Shown here: positions 1-8,165 of the stretch, one piece after another
How the letters are laid out: each line of letters starts with the position of its first letter
Numbering within the stretch: the stretch's first letter is position 1
Assembly: GCF_039592695.1 (NCBI RefSeq)
Contig: NZ_JBBUTK010000001.1
Coordinates: 682,001 to 746,000 of the forward strand
Direction: 5' to 3'
DNA length: 64,000 nucleotides
DNA from: Flagellimonas_A sp039592695
Lineage (GTDB): Bacteria > Bacteroidota > Bacteroidia > Flavobacteriales > Flavobacteriaceae
Position numbers and translations under genes: made by a program
Notes under the pieces: generated by a model
What the model was told of the DNA's origin: nothing
What the model saw: the letters and a program-made list of their open reading frames with translations, nothing else
The model's database searches: none

Positions 1-655
1 TTTTTTCAAGTGTTCTTTTCTGGGCCTCTTGCTCACGCCAAGCTTCAATTTTTGGTGTATTTCCGCTTAACAAAATTTCAGGCACTTTCATGCCTTTGTA
101 TTCTGACGGTCGGGTATACACCGGCGGTGCCAACAGATTGTCTTGAAAAGTATCGGTGAGTGCCGAAGTCTCATCGTTGAGTACACCAGGCAGCAACCGA
201 ATTACGGCATCAGCCAATACCGCTGCGGCAAGTTCGCCCCCCGAGAGCACATAATCACCGATGGAAATCTCTTTGGTAATGTGCATGTCTCGAATGCGCT
301 GGTCCACACCTTTATAATGACCGCATAAAATGATGATGTTTTGCTTCAATGACAGTTCGTTGGCCATACCTTGGTTCAAAGATGTACCGTCTGGCGTCAT
401 ATAAATGATTTCATCGTATTCGCGTTCTGCCTTAAGTTCTGTAATGCATGTATCGATGGGCTCAACCATCAAGACCATACCGGCTCCCCCACCAAACTGG
501 TAATCATCGACTTGCCGGTAATTTCCTTTGCCGTATTCCCGTAGATTGTGCAGATGTACTTCGACCAGCTTGTTTTCAATGGCACGCTTAAGGATGGATG
601 CCCCAAATGGACTCTCCAACAGTTCAGGCAATACCGTTATGATATCGATTCGCAT
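1..655 (-). CDS. trmD: tRNA (guanine-N1)-methyltransferase TrmD, 3' end cut by window edge
   Basis: TrmD methylates N1 of G37 in tRNAs reading codons that begin with C, using SAM, and so prevents +1 frameshifting. The reading frame begins MRIDIITVLPELLESPFG and stays open to the window edge. It carries the SpoU-TrmD knot signatures QFGGGAGMV near residue 54, ILCGHYKGVDQR near residue 110 and SIGDYVLSGGE near residue 130. About 218 codons are present and the family is usually about 225-250 residues, so only a short C-terminal piece is missing. A second ATG lies one codon upstream at 658. It is the first gene downstream of a -7 box at 678-685. Confidence 0.96.
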   Translation of the reverse strand, partial: MRIDIITVLPELLESPFGASILKRAIENKLVEVHLHNLREYGKGNYRQVDDYQFGGGAGMVLMVEPIDTCITELKAEREYDEIIYMTPDGTSLNQGMANELSLKQNIIILCGHYKGVDQRIRDMHITKEISIGDYVLSGGELAAAVLADAVIRLLPGVLNDETSALTDTFQDNLLAPPVYTRPSEYKGMKVPEILLSGNTPKIEAWREQEAQKRTLEK

Positions 656-677
656 CATGTTTTCGAAGATAATGCTG

Positions 678-685
678 CAAAAATA
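678..685 (-). promoter_or_regulatory. -7 promoter box upstream of trmD
   Basis: On the minus strand this reads TATTTTTG, an exact match to the Bacteroidota -7 consensus TAnnTTTG. Transcription would start near 672, giving a leader of about 15 nucleotides before the trmD start. I see no well-placed -33 TTG, so this is a sequence-match inference only. Confidence 0.5.
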
Positions 686-690
686 ACTTT

Positions 691-1143
691 TTACACCTTG
701 TCGGAAGCTGACCAAAAATAATGTAGAAAGTCCGTGTCTTTCTTCCAACCCAGTTTTTCATACAGTTTTTGGGCCGGGTTGTCGATTGCTGTCTCAAGGG
801 CCAATCCCTTAAAGCTTTGTTCTTTACAAAATGATTGGGCCTCCTTTAACAACAGTGCGCCAATTCCTTCATTACGACAACTTGCATCGACAAATAAATC
901 ATTCAAGATATAGAAGGGCTGTAGGCTTACGGAAGAAAATGTTTGATAGAGTTGGGTAAATCCAACGGCATTTTCATTTTGTAAAGCCAAGAACAAAACG
1001 TTTTCTTGGTTCGAAAAACGCTCGGTCAAAAAAGCCTTTGCTTTTGGTAGATCGGATTTCTTTCCATAAAAAACGCGGTACTGGTCAAATAGCGGAACAA
1101 CTTGTTCAAGACGGTCTGTGGCAGCACGGATTATTTTGACCAT
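691..1143 (-). CDS. GNAT family N-acetyltransferase
   Basis: A 150-residue single-domain acetyltransferase that would transfer acetyl from acetyl-CoA to an amine; the substrate is unknown. The acetyl-CoA pyrophosphate loop is visible as RNEGIGALLL near residue 90 (R-x-x-G-x-G/A pattern), preceded by the beta4 strand LNDLFVD and followed by the C-terminal ALETAIDNPAQKLYEKLGW segment typical of the fold. It starts with ATG, lies 11 bases after the stop of the coiled-coil membrane protein and just ahead of trmD, so it may be part of a short minus-strand operon. It is one of three unrelated small GNATs in this window. Confidence 0.85.
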   Translation of the reverse strand: MVKIIRAATDRLEQVVPLFDQYRVFYGKKSDLPKAKAFLTERFSNQENVLFLALQNENAVGFTQLYQTFSSVSLQPFYILNDLFVDASCRNEGIGALLLKEAQSFCKEQSFKGLALETAIDNPAQKLYEKLGWKKDTDFLHYFWSASDKV

Positions 1144-1154
1144 CCACCCGAATT

Positions 1155-1763
1155 TTAGATGCTTTTCTTGTTCTTGTTCAGCACATCTTGCAGCTCACGG
1201 CTTATCTTTTGCTCTCGTTCAAGAGCCCTACGTCGGTGCTGTTCATACTCCTGTTCCAAATCAGCCAATGATGCCTTGGCCTGTTGGGTCAAAAAGTTAC
1301 TGTTCCTAAATTTATAGATAAAGAGCAGTAACAACAACAACAAGACAAAGACCAAAATCCACATGATCGCCTTGTAGGTATTTTTAGATATCAATGCGCC
1401 AAAAAAAGATACGCTGTCTTTTTCTTCGGTGATTGTTTTGAGGTTATCTGAAGTTTCCTGCAATTGGGATTTCAGTGAAGCAATTTCTGTTTCGTTCTTA
1501 GCGATGGTGGCTTTGAGCTCGGCAATGTTTACATTGTTCGCATTCAAAGAATCTAAAATGTTCTGTTTTAATTTTTGTAGCTCAAAAAGTTTGATCACTT
1601 CATAACGAACATTGTTCGCACGATAATTTCCCGATTTTTTTTCGAGGTATTGAAATTGGCTGCTGATGGTGCCCGAATCCAAAGAATTGGATTCTTCTTG
1701 GGCATTACTTTGAAATACAAATAGAAAAAGTGGGGCAAAAATTAGTATTCTGAGTATTCTCAT
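1155..1763 (-). CDS. exported coiled-coil protein with one transmembrane segment, trmD neighbour
   Basis: A 202-residue protein of unknown function. A cleavable signal peptide is visible at residues 1-21 (LRILIFAPLFLFVFQSNAQ). A hydrophilic region with heptad character follows at about 70-120 (LNANNVNIAELKATIAKN and onward). One strong transmembrane helix sits at about 133-150 (IMWILVFVLLLLLLLFIYK), and a second charged helix rich in E, Q and R closes the protein. From memory, relatives beside trmD in flavobacteria are sometimes labelled as tRNA methyltransferases because of their location. Nothing here resembles a methyltransferase. A structural envelope role is plausible but is inference. 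Confidence 0.75.
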   Translation of the reverse strand: MRILRILIFAPLFLFVFQSNAQEESNSLDSGTISSQFQYLEKKSGNYRANNVRYEVIKLFELQKLKQNILDSLNANNVNIAELKATIAKNETEIASLKSQLQETSDNLKTITEEKDSVSFFGALISKNTYKAIMWILVFVLLLLLLLFIYKFRNSNFLTQQAKASLADLEQEYEQHRRRALEREQKISRELQDVLNKNKKSI

Positions 1764-1873
1764 GGTTTTTTATTCTTAATAAAGATTTAGAGCAAGACGA
1801 AATTAGTATGAATATTGTCAACAACAAAAGAAAATCGCTTTTTATCTAGCTCTATTTCAGTAGCTATGGAACG

Positions 1874-3322
1874 CTAATAGTAGGTATATCTTCTAACTTT
1901 TGCAATATACTTTGCCAACCGGATTACTTGATGTGAATACCCATATTCATTGTCATACCAAACATAGAGCACAATGTTTTTACCGTCGGCAGAGACTAAG
2001 GTTGCTTTACTGTCATAGATTGAAGGAGCAGAAGTGCCCACAATATCAGTCGACACCAATTCGTTGCTGAGCGAGTATTTTATCTGTTCCACCAAATCAC
2101 CTTCAAGGGCATACTTTTTCAAAATGGTATTTATGCCATCGATAGATGTTTTGTTGTTGACCTCTAAATTCAAAATGGCCAGAGACCCATTGGGTACGGG
2201 CACCCGAATCGCATTCGAGGTCAACTTGCCATCCAATGCGGGCAATGCTTTGGCCACGGCTTGACCGGCACCTGTCTCTGTAATGACCATATTCAATGCT
2301 GCAGCTCGCCCCCTGCGGTATTTTTTGTGCATATTGTCCACCAAATTCTGGTCGTTTGTGTAGGCATGTATGGTTTCTAGATGTCCTTTTTTGATGCCCA
2401 GTGAATCTTCTATGACTTTTAAAACAGGGGTGATGGCATTGGTGGTGCACGATGCCGCTGAATAGATTTTGGTTTTATCGGGATTGAACTCTTTGTGGTT
2501 GACCCCATGAACTATATTTGGTATGCCCTTGCCAGGAGCGGTCAGTAGCACCCTATTCACGCCCTTTGCCTCTAAATGTCTACTGAGTGCCTTCTCATCC
2601 CTAAAAGCACCTGTATTGTCAATGACAAGGGCATTGTAAATTCCGTATTTCGTATAATCTACTTCTTCGGGAGTGTTGGAGCTGATGATATGTACGGTCG
2701 TTCCGTTGACGACCAAGGCTTTTTTCTTAGCGTCGATTTCCACCGTACCGTGAAATTGCCCATGCACGGAATCGGTTCTCAACAAAGCCGCCCTTTTCTC
2801 AAGAATTTCTTGTGTGATCTCTCCTCTTGTCACAATTGCTCTCAGCCTTAACTGATTGCCCTTGCCTGTTTTGGCCATAAGCTCTCGGGCGAGAAGACGG
2901 CCAATTCTTCCAAAACCATAAAGAATGACATCCTTTGGCTTGATTTCCTTGCTTTGGTTGGCATCTTTCAACTTGTCGAGTACAAATGCCTTTACATTGA
3001 GATGACTGTTTTCTTGGGAGTGGTATTCGTAGGTAAGTTTGCCAATATCCAGTTTGGCAGGCGGTAGATTAATGTCGTTGATGGCCCTCAACAATTCGAC
3101 ACTATCAAAAATGGAAATGGGCTTTTGCACAAATTCGCCGGCGTATTCATGTAAGTTGATGATATCGCTCACATTTTTGTCAATGACCTGGTTTTTGAAG
3201 AGCACCACTTCAATGGCTTTGTCATACCAGAGGTCACTGATGATTTTGATGAATTCTGTGGTGGCCTTTCTTCTATCGGCCTGAAAGGCAAGTTCTTTTT
3301 CGTACGACTTGATGTCACTCAT
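1874..3322 (-). CDS. gap: glyceraldehyde-3-phosphate dehydrogenase, long form
   Basis: Catalyses the NAD(P)-dependent phosphorylating oxidation of glyceraldehyde-3-phosphate in glycolysis and gluconeogenesis. The start was placed at MSDIKSYEKELAF (482 residues). An in-frame start 87 bases upstream would lie inside the degP terminator and upstream of the -7 box. Residues 1-130 form a helical extension absent from ordinary 330-residue GAPDHs. Then come the Rossmann motif YGFGRIGRLLA at about 135-145, the catalytic SCTTN with Cys292, the partner His near 319 and the C-terminal WYDNEYGYSHQV. This long form is common in Bacteroidota. Coenzyme preference cannot be read from the sequence. Confidence 0.95.
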   Translation of the reverse strand: MSDIKSYEKELAFQADRRKATTEFIKIISDLWYDKAIEVVLFKNQVIDKNVSDIINLHEYAGEFVQKPISIFDSVELLRAINDINLPPAKLDIGKLTYEYHSQENSHLNVKAFVLDKLKDANQSKEIKPKDVILYGFGRIGRLLARELMAKTGKGNQLRLRAIVTRGEITQEILEKRAALLRTDSVHGQFHGTVEIDAKKKALVVNGTTVHIISSNTPEEVDYTKYGIYNALVIDNTGAFRDEKALSRHLEAKGVNRVLLTAPGKGIPNIVHGVNHKEFNPDKTKIYSAASCTTNAITPVLKVIEDSLGIKKGHLETIHAYTNDQNLVDNMHKKYRRGRAAALNMVITETGAGQAVAKALPALDGKLTSNAIRVPVPNGSLAILNLEVNNKTSIDGINTILKKYALEGDLVEQIKYSLSNELVSTDIVGTSAPSIYDSKATLVSADGKNIVLYVWYDNEYGYSHQVIRLAKYIAKVRRYTYY

Positions 3323-3354
3323 GATGGGATGAAATAGGTTGTCAAAATTTGGCG

Positions 3355-3362
3355 CAAAAGTA
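3355..3362 (-). promoter_or_regulatory. -7 promoter box upstream of GAPDH
   Basis: The minus strand reads TACTTTTG, matching TAnnTTTG. The expected start point near 3349 leaves a leader of about 27 nucleotides before the ATG at 3322. It lies directly after the degP terminator, so GAPDH probably has its own transcription unit. Confidence 0.55.
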
Positions 3363-3404
3363 GGTATTTCAAACGTTTTCGTAAAAGGAATCAGTAATAA
3401 AAAA

Positions 3405-3426
3405 AGCACCCACCATGGTGGATGCT
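3405..3426 (-). terminator. intrinsic terminator of degP
   Basis: Arms AGCAtCCACC and GGTGGgTGCT pair around a central ATG/CAT, giving a hairpin of about ten base pairs with one mismatch. On the minus strand it is followed by a run of seven T. It lies 22 bases after the degP stop codon and ahead of the GAPDH promoter. Confidence 0.85.
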
Positions 3427-3448
3427 TTTGCGATTATGAATTTAGATT

Positions 3449-4840
3449 TTACTGCAATATCAGACGTTCTTTTTCACCTTTCTCGTTAATCATGGTAAAA
3501 CTGGTGCGGCCGTACCTCGATATTTCGCCGAAAAGTTTTTTGGCATCATCTATATCTTTTACTTCGTCTCCATCAACTTCGGTTATGATTTTATCCACCA
3601 ACCCATATTTTTGATATCCCTCGGAAACAGCTATAATTTTCACACCTTTTTTGACACCATATTTTTTGGTGTCAGACTTGGTCAGATTTTTGACCCTGAA
3701 ACCAATGTTTGGCAAGTCAATGGTTTGATTTTTAGTAAGAACAACAGGTAAGGTCAACATTTTACCATCCCTGTCTACGGTAACATCTACCTTGTCGCCG
3801 GGGCGCTTGGCAGAAAGATAACCGGTCAGCTCAGAAAACTTTCGAACCCTGATTTTATTGACTTGCTTGATGATGTCTCCTTCTCGAAGGCCCGCTTTAT
3901 CAGCACCGGATTCTTCCTCAACTTGTGCTACATAAACACCATCAATCTCATTAAGGCCTTCTTCAATGGCACGCTTGGTTCCTTTGGGTACCGTTGAAAT
4001 GCCTAAGAGTCCCTTTTGCACATTGCCAAATTCCAACAAATCGTCGACGACTTTTTTTGCGATATTACTGGGCACCGCAAACGAATAGCCCACATAAGAT
4101 CCTGTTTGTGAGGTGATTGCTGTGTTGATGCCTATTAAATCTCCATTGGTATTGACGAGCGCACCACCACTGTTACCTGGGTTTACGGCTGCATCGGTCT
4201 GTATAAAAGACTGGTTTCTGCCTAAAGATCGTGCCTTGGCACTTACAATTCCGGCTGTTACGGTTGAGGTCAGGTTGAAGGGATTGCCGACTGCCAACAC
4301 CCATTCTCCGATTTTGGTGTCATCCGAATTGCCAAAAGCCAAATATGGAAGATCGCCCTCTGCATCAACTTTTATTAATGCAATGTCTGAGGCTTGATCG
4401 GTACCGACCACTTCAGCGTCATAACTTTTGTTATTGTTCAATGTGACCTGTAACGCTGTGGCACGGTCTATAACATGGTTGTTGGTGACAATATATCCGT
4501 CAGGAGAAATAATGACTCCCGAACCTGTACCTACTTGTGGCCGTTGTTGGCTTTCAAAACCATAGAAGAAATCGGCAATGCTGCTAGGCCCCCTGCTGGT
4601 CGTCATATTTTTTACGTGTACCACTGCGTTTACGGTCTTTTCTGCCGCAATGGTGAAATCAACCTCGTTGATACCTGCACCACTTGCAGAGGTAGGTAGG
4701 TTACTGGTGGTTATAAAGGGAGTTTCCTCACTCTGGCCCAAAAAGGCATAGTCGTTTTTTTCGAAGAATAACTTGTAGGCACCAAGAGTGATACCGCCTG
4801 CAAAGAGTGCCACCAAGAATAAACTTGCTGTTCTTTTCAT
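3449..4840 (-). CDS. degP: DegP/HtrA-type periplasmic serine protease
   Basis: A 463-residue envelope quality-control protease/chaperone of the HtrA family. Residues 1-22 form a signal peptide or membrane anchor (LFLVALFAGGITLGAYK). The trypsin-like domain carries the full catalytic triad: His122 in TNNHVID, Asp152 in SDIALIKV and Ser224 in PGNSGGAL. Two PDZ domains follow, at about 270-355 (GLLGIS to LTGYLSAKRPGDKV) and about 370-460. It is transcribed alone: a strong terminator follows it, and it diverges from dapF across 124 bases of intergenic DNA. Regulation by envelope stress would fit the family, but no specific operator is visible. Confidence 0.95.
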   Translation of the reverse strand: MKRTASLFLVALFAGGITLGAYKLFFEKNDYAFLGQSEETPFITTSNLPTSASGAGINEVDFTIAAEKTVNAVVHVKNMTTSRGPSSIADFFYGFESQQRPQVGTGSGVIISPDGYIVTNNHVIDRATALQVTLNNNKSYDAEVVGTDQASDIALIKVDAEGDLPYLAFGNSDDTKIGEWVLAVGNPFNLTSTVTAGIVSAKARSLGRNQSFIQTDAAVNPGNSGGALVNTNGDLIGINTAITSQTGSYVGYSFAVPSNIAKKVVDDLLEFGNVQKGLLGISTVPKGTKRAIEEGLNEIDGVYVAQVEEESGADKAGLREGDIIKQVNKIRVRKFSELTGYLSAKRPGDKVDVTVDRDGKMLTLPVVLTKNQTIDLPNIGFRVKNLTKSDTKKYGVKKGVKIIAVSEGYQKYGLVDKIITEVDGDEVKDIDDAKKLFGEISRYGRTSFTMINEKGEKERLILQ

Positions 4841-4952
4841 CGTAATCTTTTGTTTTTAAACATTTAGCACTTTAAAAGTAACGGAAATCCGCCTTGATTT
4901 TAACAGTTTAACGTGTCTTTAACTGCAAAGGAATCCTTAACAAAGGTTGTTT

Positions 4953-4960
4953 TATCTTTG
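4953..4960 (+). promoter_or_regulatory. -7 promoter box of dapF, abutting the start codon
   Basis: TATCTTTG matches TAnnTTTG exactly and ends only four bases before the ATG at 4965. Transcription would start at or within a few bases of the start codon, implying a leaderless or nearly leaderless message. It also rules out the in-frame ATG at 4947 as the real start. Confidence 0.55.
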
Positions 4961-4964
4961 TCGG

Positions 4965-5753
4965 ATGAACTTTGGTTTGCAGCTCAAATTCCATAAATAT
5001 CAAGGAACGGGAAATGACTTTATTCTCGTTGATAACCGTCAGCTCATTTTCCCCAAAAACGATACCAAATTAATCGCATTGCTTTGCAATCGAAGATTTG
5101 GCGTTGGCGCCGATGGACTCATTCTATTGGAAAATGACAAGATGTCAGATTTTAAGATGGTCTATTTCAATTCTGACGGTAATGAGAGTAGTATGTGCGG
5201 TAACGGCGGTCGTTGTATTGTCGCTTTTGCCAAAGAATTGGGCCTAGTTGAAAATGATGCTACGTTCAACGCTGTAGACGGGCTGCATACGGCATCCATA
5301 CAAAACAATAACGTGACCTTGCAGATGGTCGATGTGACCGAAGTCAAATCGAAACCAAAGTCCCTTTTTTTGAATACAGGATCACCCCATCATGTACAAT
5401 TGGTCAATGATCTGCAAACTTTAGATGTAAAGACCGAAGGCGCAAAATTGCGGTACGGACTGTATGGCAAAGCGGGAAGCAACATCAATTTTGTACAACC
5501 CATCAATGCCGATACTTTTGAGGTGCGTACCTACGAACGTGGTGTTGAGGGCGAGACCCTTTCCTGCGGTACTGGGGTCACTGCGGTGGCCATTGCGATG
5601 CACCATGCCCAAAAAACCGCATCAGACTCAATTACGATAAAAACACTGGGGGGCGAATTGAAGGTTTCATTTCAAAGGAACGGAAAAGGCTACGGCCAGA
5701 TAAAACTCTCAGGGCCGGCCACTTTGGTCTATAAAGGTGAAATCTCATGTTGA
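4965..5753 (+). CDS. dapF: diaminopimelate epimerase
   Basis: Converts LL- to meso-diaminopimelate for lysine and peptidoglycan synthesis, in the cytoplasm, without cofactor. The protein is 262 residues from MNFGLQLKFHKYQGTGND. The two catalytic cysteines are present: Cys78 in SMCGNGGRC and Cys201 in LSCGTGVTAVA. The family motif FNSDGNESS is also visible. The start was chosen because a -7 promoter box overlaps the upstream in-frame ATG. The stop overlaps the start of the following GNAT gene by seven bases, and that gene in turn overlaps mltG, so the three are probably one operon with a cell-wall theme. Confidence 0.96.
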   Translation: MNFGLQLKFHKYQGTGNDFILVDNRQLIFPKNDTKLIALLCNRRFGVGADGLILLENDKMSDFKMVYFNSDGNESSMCGNGGRCIVAFAKELGLVENDATFNAVDGLHTASIQNNNVTLQMVDVTEVKSKPKSLFLNTGSPHHVQLVNDLQTLDVKTEGAKLRYGLYGKAGSNINFVQPINADTFEVRTYERGVEGETLSCGTGVTAVAIAMHHAQKTASDSITIKTLGGELKVSFQRNGKGYGQIKLSGPATLVYKGEISC

Positions 5754-6280
5754 CATTAAAGGGCGACAACATAACGCTCAGGGCACTTGAAAAACAAGAC
5801 CTTGATTTTTTATATCTACTTGAAAATGATACTTCCATTTGGGAAGTCAGCGGCACCCTGACCCCTTATTCCAAAGGGCTTTTGAAGCGTTACCTAGAGA
5901 ATGCCCACCTTGATATTTACGAGGCCAAACAGTTACGGCTGGTAATCTGCAATGAAAAAGACAAGGCGATTGGGCTTATTGATTTGTTTGATTTCAATCC
6001 GAAACATAAAAGAGCGGGCGTGGGCATTATCATTGCTGACGGGCAAGACCGAAACAAAGGGGTCGGTGGTGAGGCATTACAACTGCTCTGTGATTATGCT
6101 TTTAAGGTCCTCGATTTGCATCAGCTCTATGCAAATATTTTGGTGGCCAATGAAGCGAGCATACATCTGTTTGAAAAGATGTGTTTTGAAAAGGTTGGTG
6201 TAAAGAAAGATTGGATACGTTCAGAAGGCGCCTTTAAAGATGAAATCCTATATCAAAAAATAAGAGAACATGTTTCGTAG
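5747..6280 (+). CDS. GNAT acetyltransferase, RimJ/RimL-like
   Basis: A 177-residue acetyltransferase of the RimJ/RimL (Acetyltransf_3) branch. It opens with LKGDNITLRALEKQDLDFLY, typical of that branch. The acetyl-CoA loop is DRNKGVGGEALQLL near residue 105, followed by HQLYANILVANEASIHLFEKMCF. Members acetylate ribosomal protein N-termini, antibiotics or cell-wall precursors, and the substrate cannot be told here. It overlaps dapF by seven bases at its start and mltG by eleven at its end, which argues for translational coupling. Confidence 0.85.
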   Translation: MLTLKGDNITLRALEKQDLDFLYLLENDTSIWEVSGTLTPYSKGLLKRYLENAHLDIYEAKQLRLVICNEKDKAIGLIDLFDFNPKHKRAGVGIIIADGQDRNKGVGGEALQLLCDYAFKVLDLHQLYANILVANEASIHLFEKMCFEKVGVKKDWIRSEGAFKDEILYQKIREHVS

Positions 6281-7313
6281 AAAATTGCTGTGGGCCATTG
6301 CCATGCTGGGATTGTTGATTTGCGGATTTTTCGCCTATCAAATTTATTCGGCCATTTTTTCACCGAATACCGCTTTCGAAAATGAGAAAGCCTTTGTCTT
6401 TATTCCCTCAGATGCCACAATTGATACCGTGGCCCATCGATTATCACCACTTTTGATGGACTTGAACACCTTTAAATCCGTCGCCGACCGCAAGGGCTAC
6501 ACCAACAACATAAAAGGGGGCAAGTTTGCCATCAACAAAGGGATGAACAACAATGAAGTCATCAATGCCCTCAGAAGCGGTAATTTGCCCGTCAAGGTCT
6601 CTTTCAACAATCAAGAGACACTGGCTGATCTGGCAGGAAGGATTGCAGAACAGATCGAGGCCGATAGCCTTTCGCTGCTGAAGGCCTTTAACGACTCCGA
6701 TTTTATACAGCAACACGGGTTTTCAGAGGCGACAAAACTCTCGATATACCTGCCCAACACCTATGAGTTTTTCTGGAATACCGATGCTGTAGCATTTCGT
6801 GATAGAATGCTGAAGGAATATAATCGTTTCTGGAGTTCAGAGCGTCTGAAAAAGGCTGATAACCTGAACCTGAATCCTCAAGAAGTGTCGACCTTGGCTT
6901 CAATTGTACAAAAAGAGACGGTAAAGACCGATGAGCGCCCCCGGGTTGCGGGAGTGTATCTGAACCGCTTGAAAAAGGGCATTGCTTTGCAGGCAGATCC
7001 AACAGTTATCTACGCTATAAAGAAAGAAACAGGCAATTATGATACGGTAATCAAGCGCGTGCTGTATCGCGATTTAGAAATGGATTCTCCCTACAATACC
7101 TATAAATATGCAGGTTTACCTCCGGGGCCGATCACCATGCCCGATATTTCATCGCTAGAAGCGGTTCTAAACCCTGAAAAACATCGATATTTGTTTTTTG
7201 TCGCCGATGTTTCCAACTTTGGTTATCACATGTTTGCAGAAACCTTGGCGCAGCACAACCGAAATAAAGTACAGTACATCCGATGGGTCAATTCACAGAG
7301 AATCAACAGATAG
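6270..7313 (+). CDS. mltG: endolytic murein transglycosylase MltG (YceG-like)
   Basis: Cleaves nascent glycan strands within the chain and is thought to act as a terminator of peptidoglycan polymerisation. It has 347 residues with a single N-terminal membrane anchor at about 8-28 (AIAMLGLLICGFFAYQIY). A LysM-like portion follows (PSDATIDTVAHRL) and then the YceG domain. The catalytic glutamate is Glu216 in SIVQKETVK. The C-terminal motif YNTYKYAGLPPGPI and the NPEKHRYLFFVAD segment are characteristic. It is the last gene of the dapF cluster. After it there are about 160 bases containing a promoter for the next gene. Confidence 0.95.
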   Translation: MFRRKLLWAIAMLGLLICGFFAYQIYSAIFSPNTAFENEKAFVFIPSDATIDTVAHRLSPLLMDLNTFKSVADRKGYTNNIKGGKFAINKGMNNNEVINALRSGNLPVKVSFNNQETLADLAGRIAEQIEADSLSLLKAFNDSDFIQQHGFSEATKLSIYLPNTYEFFWNTDAVAFRDRMLKEYNRFWSSERLKKADNLNLNPQEVSTLASIVQKETVKTDERPRVAGVYLNRLKKGIALQADPTVIYAIKKETGNYDTVIKRVLYRDLEMDSPYNTYKYAGLPPGPITMPDISSLEAVLNPEKHRYLFFVADVSNFGYHMFAETLAQHNRNKVQYIRWVNSQRINR

Positions 7314-7387
7314 CGTACATTGTCGGTTTTTTCTTTCTACTTAACGGAAATTAACCGTCATTTAGGAAAATCTTATGACATTTGTTC

Positions 7388-7417
7388 TTGTCACGAAAAC
7401 ATCCCCCACTATTTTTG
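7388..7417 (+). promoter_or_regulatory. promoter with -33 TTG and -7 box for the lysozyme-like gene
   Basis: TTG at 7388-7390 and TATTTTTG at 7410-7417 are 19 bases apart, matching the Bacteroidota TTG / TAnnTTTG arrangement. The predicted start point near 7423 gives a leader of about 50 nucleotides. This is the best-formed promoter in the window by eye. Confidence 0.6.
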
Positions 7418-7472
7418 CCGGCTAAAATTTAAGTTTCCTCCGTATATAAATAGGAACTAAAAATTTTTGAAA

Positions 7473-8117
7473 ATGAGAAAATGGATAGGTTTCATTTGCC
7501 ACTTAGCCTTGATTGGTTTTATGACCAGTTTTGCTACCTTTTCAGACAAATCTGAAGAAAAGGTGATACAGGTACCCGATTTTCTGAAGGTTGAAAATTC
7601 TTTGGAAACAGTGGTTGAAAATAGCATCCAACCTGAAAGCATAAATTTTGCTCCTGTAGTATTCTTGAAAAAAGACTTCTTGGGCTTTAAGGAAACCCTT
7701 GCGTTTAAAGAATCACAAGGAAGCTATAATGCGATCAATACCCTTGGATACATGGGGAAATATCAGTTTGGCGCCAACACCCTGAAGCTTCTCGGGCTTT
7801 ACGATGTCAACAAATTTATGGCCGATGCCAAATTGCAAGAACAGCTGTTCAACCTAAATGTTGCCCGTAACAAATGGATATTGCGCCGCGAAATCAAAAG
7901 GTACAGTGGTAAACGCATTAGAGGTACGACGATTACAGAATCTGGTATCATTGCAGCAGCGCATCTAGCGGGAGCTGGAAATGTCAAGAAATACCTCCAT
8001 TCTTATGGAAAAGAAGACGTTGCCGATGCCTACGGCAGTAATATATCGTACTACATCAGAAAATTTGGAGGGTTTGACACCTCTGAAGTCAAGGCCAAAC
8101 ACAACCCGAGAATTTAA
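7473..8117 (+). CDS. exported lysozyme/transglycosylase-like protein
   Basis: A 214-residue protein with an N-terminal export signal (RKWIGFICHLALIGFMTSFA). The mature part has FKESQGSYNAIN followed by GYMGKYQFG. A glutamate near residue 80 and a downstream G-x-x-Q-F resemble the SLT/lysozyme fold active site and the pattern seen in phage-type and Rpf-like muralytic domains. A later helix carries AAHLAGAGNVKKYL, as in lytic transglycosylases. Peptidoglycan cleavage is therefore likely but not proven. The ATG at 7473 is preferred over a TTG two codons upstream. It has its own promoter and terminator, so it is monocistronic. Confidence 0.7.
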   Translation: MRKWIGFICHLALIGFMTSFATFSDKSEEKVIQVPDFLKVENSLETVVENSIQPESINFAPVVFLKKDFLGFKETLAFKESQGSYNAINTLGYMGKYQFGANTLKLLGLYDVNKFMADAKLQEQLFNLNVARNKWILRREIKRYSGKRIRGTTITESGIIAAAHLAGAGNVKKYLHSYGKEDVADAYGSNISYYIRKFGGFDTSEVKAKHNPRI

Positions 8118-8138
8118 AGGATCGAAGACTACAAAGAA

Positions 8139-8165
8139 AACCGGAACTAGAGTTTCGGTTTTTTT
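8139..8165 (+). terminator. intrinsic terminator after the lysozyme-like gene
   Basis: AACCGgAACT and AGTTtCGGTT form a stem with one mismatch pair, followed by seven T. It lies 21 bases after the stop codon, and its T-run just reaches the 3' end of the convergent rsmI-like gene. Confidence 0.85.

Noticed and set aside
3322..3409. Longer GAPDH start giving 29 extra N-terminal residues
   Set aside because: The upstream ATG lies in the degP terminator and ahead of the -7 box at 3355-3362, so the message would not contain it. The shorter start also fits the family.
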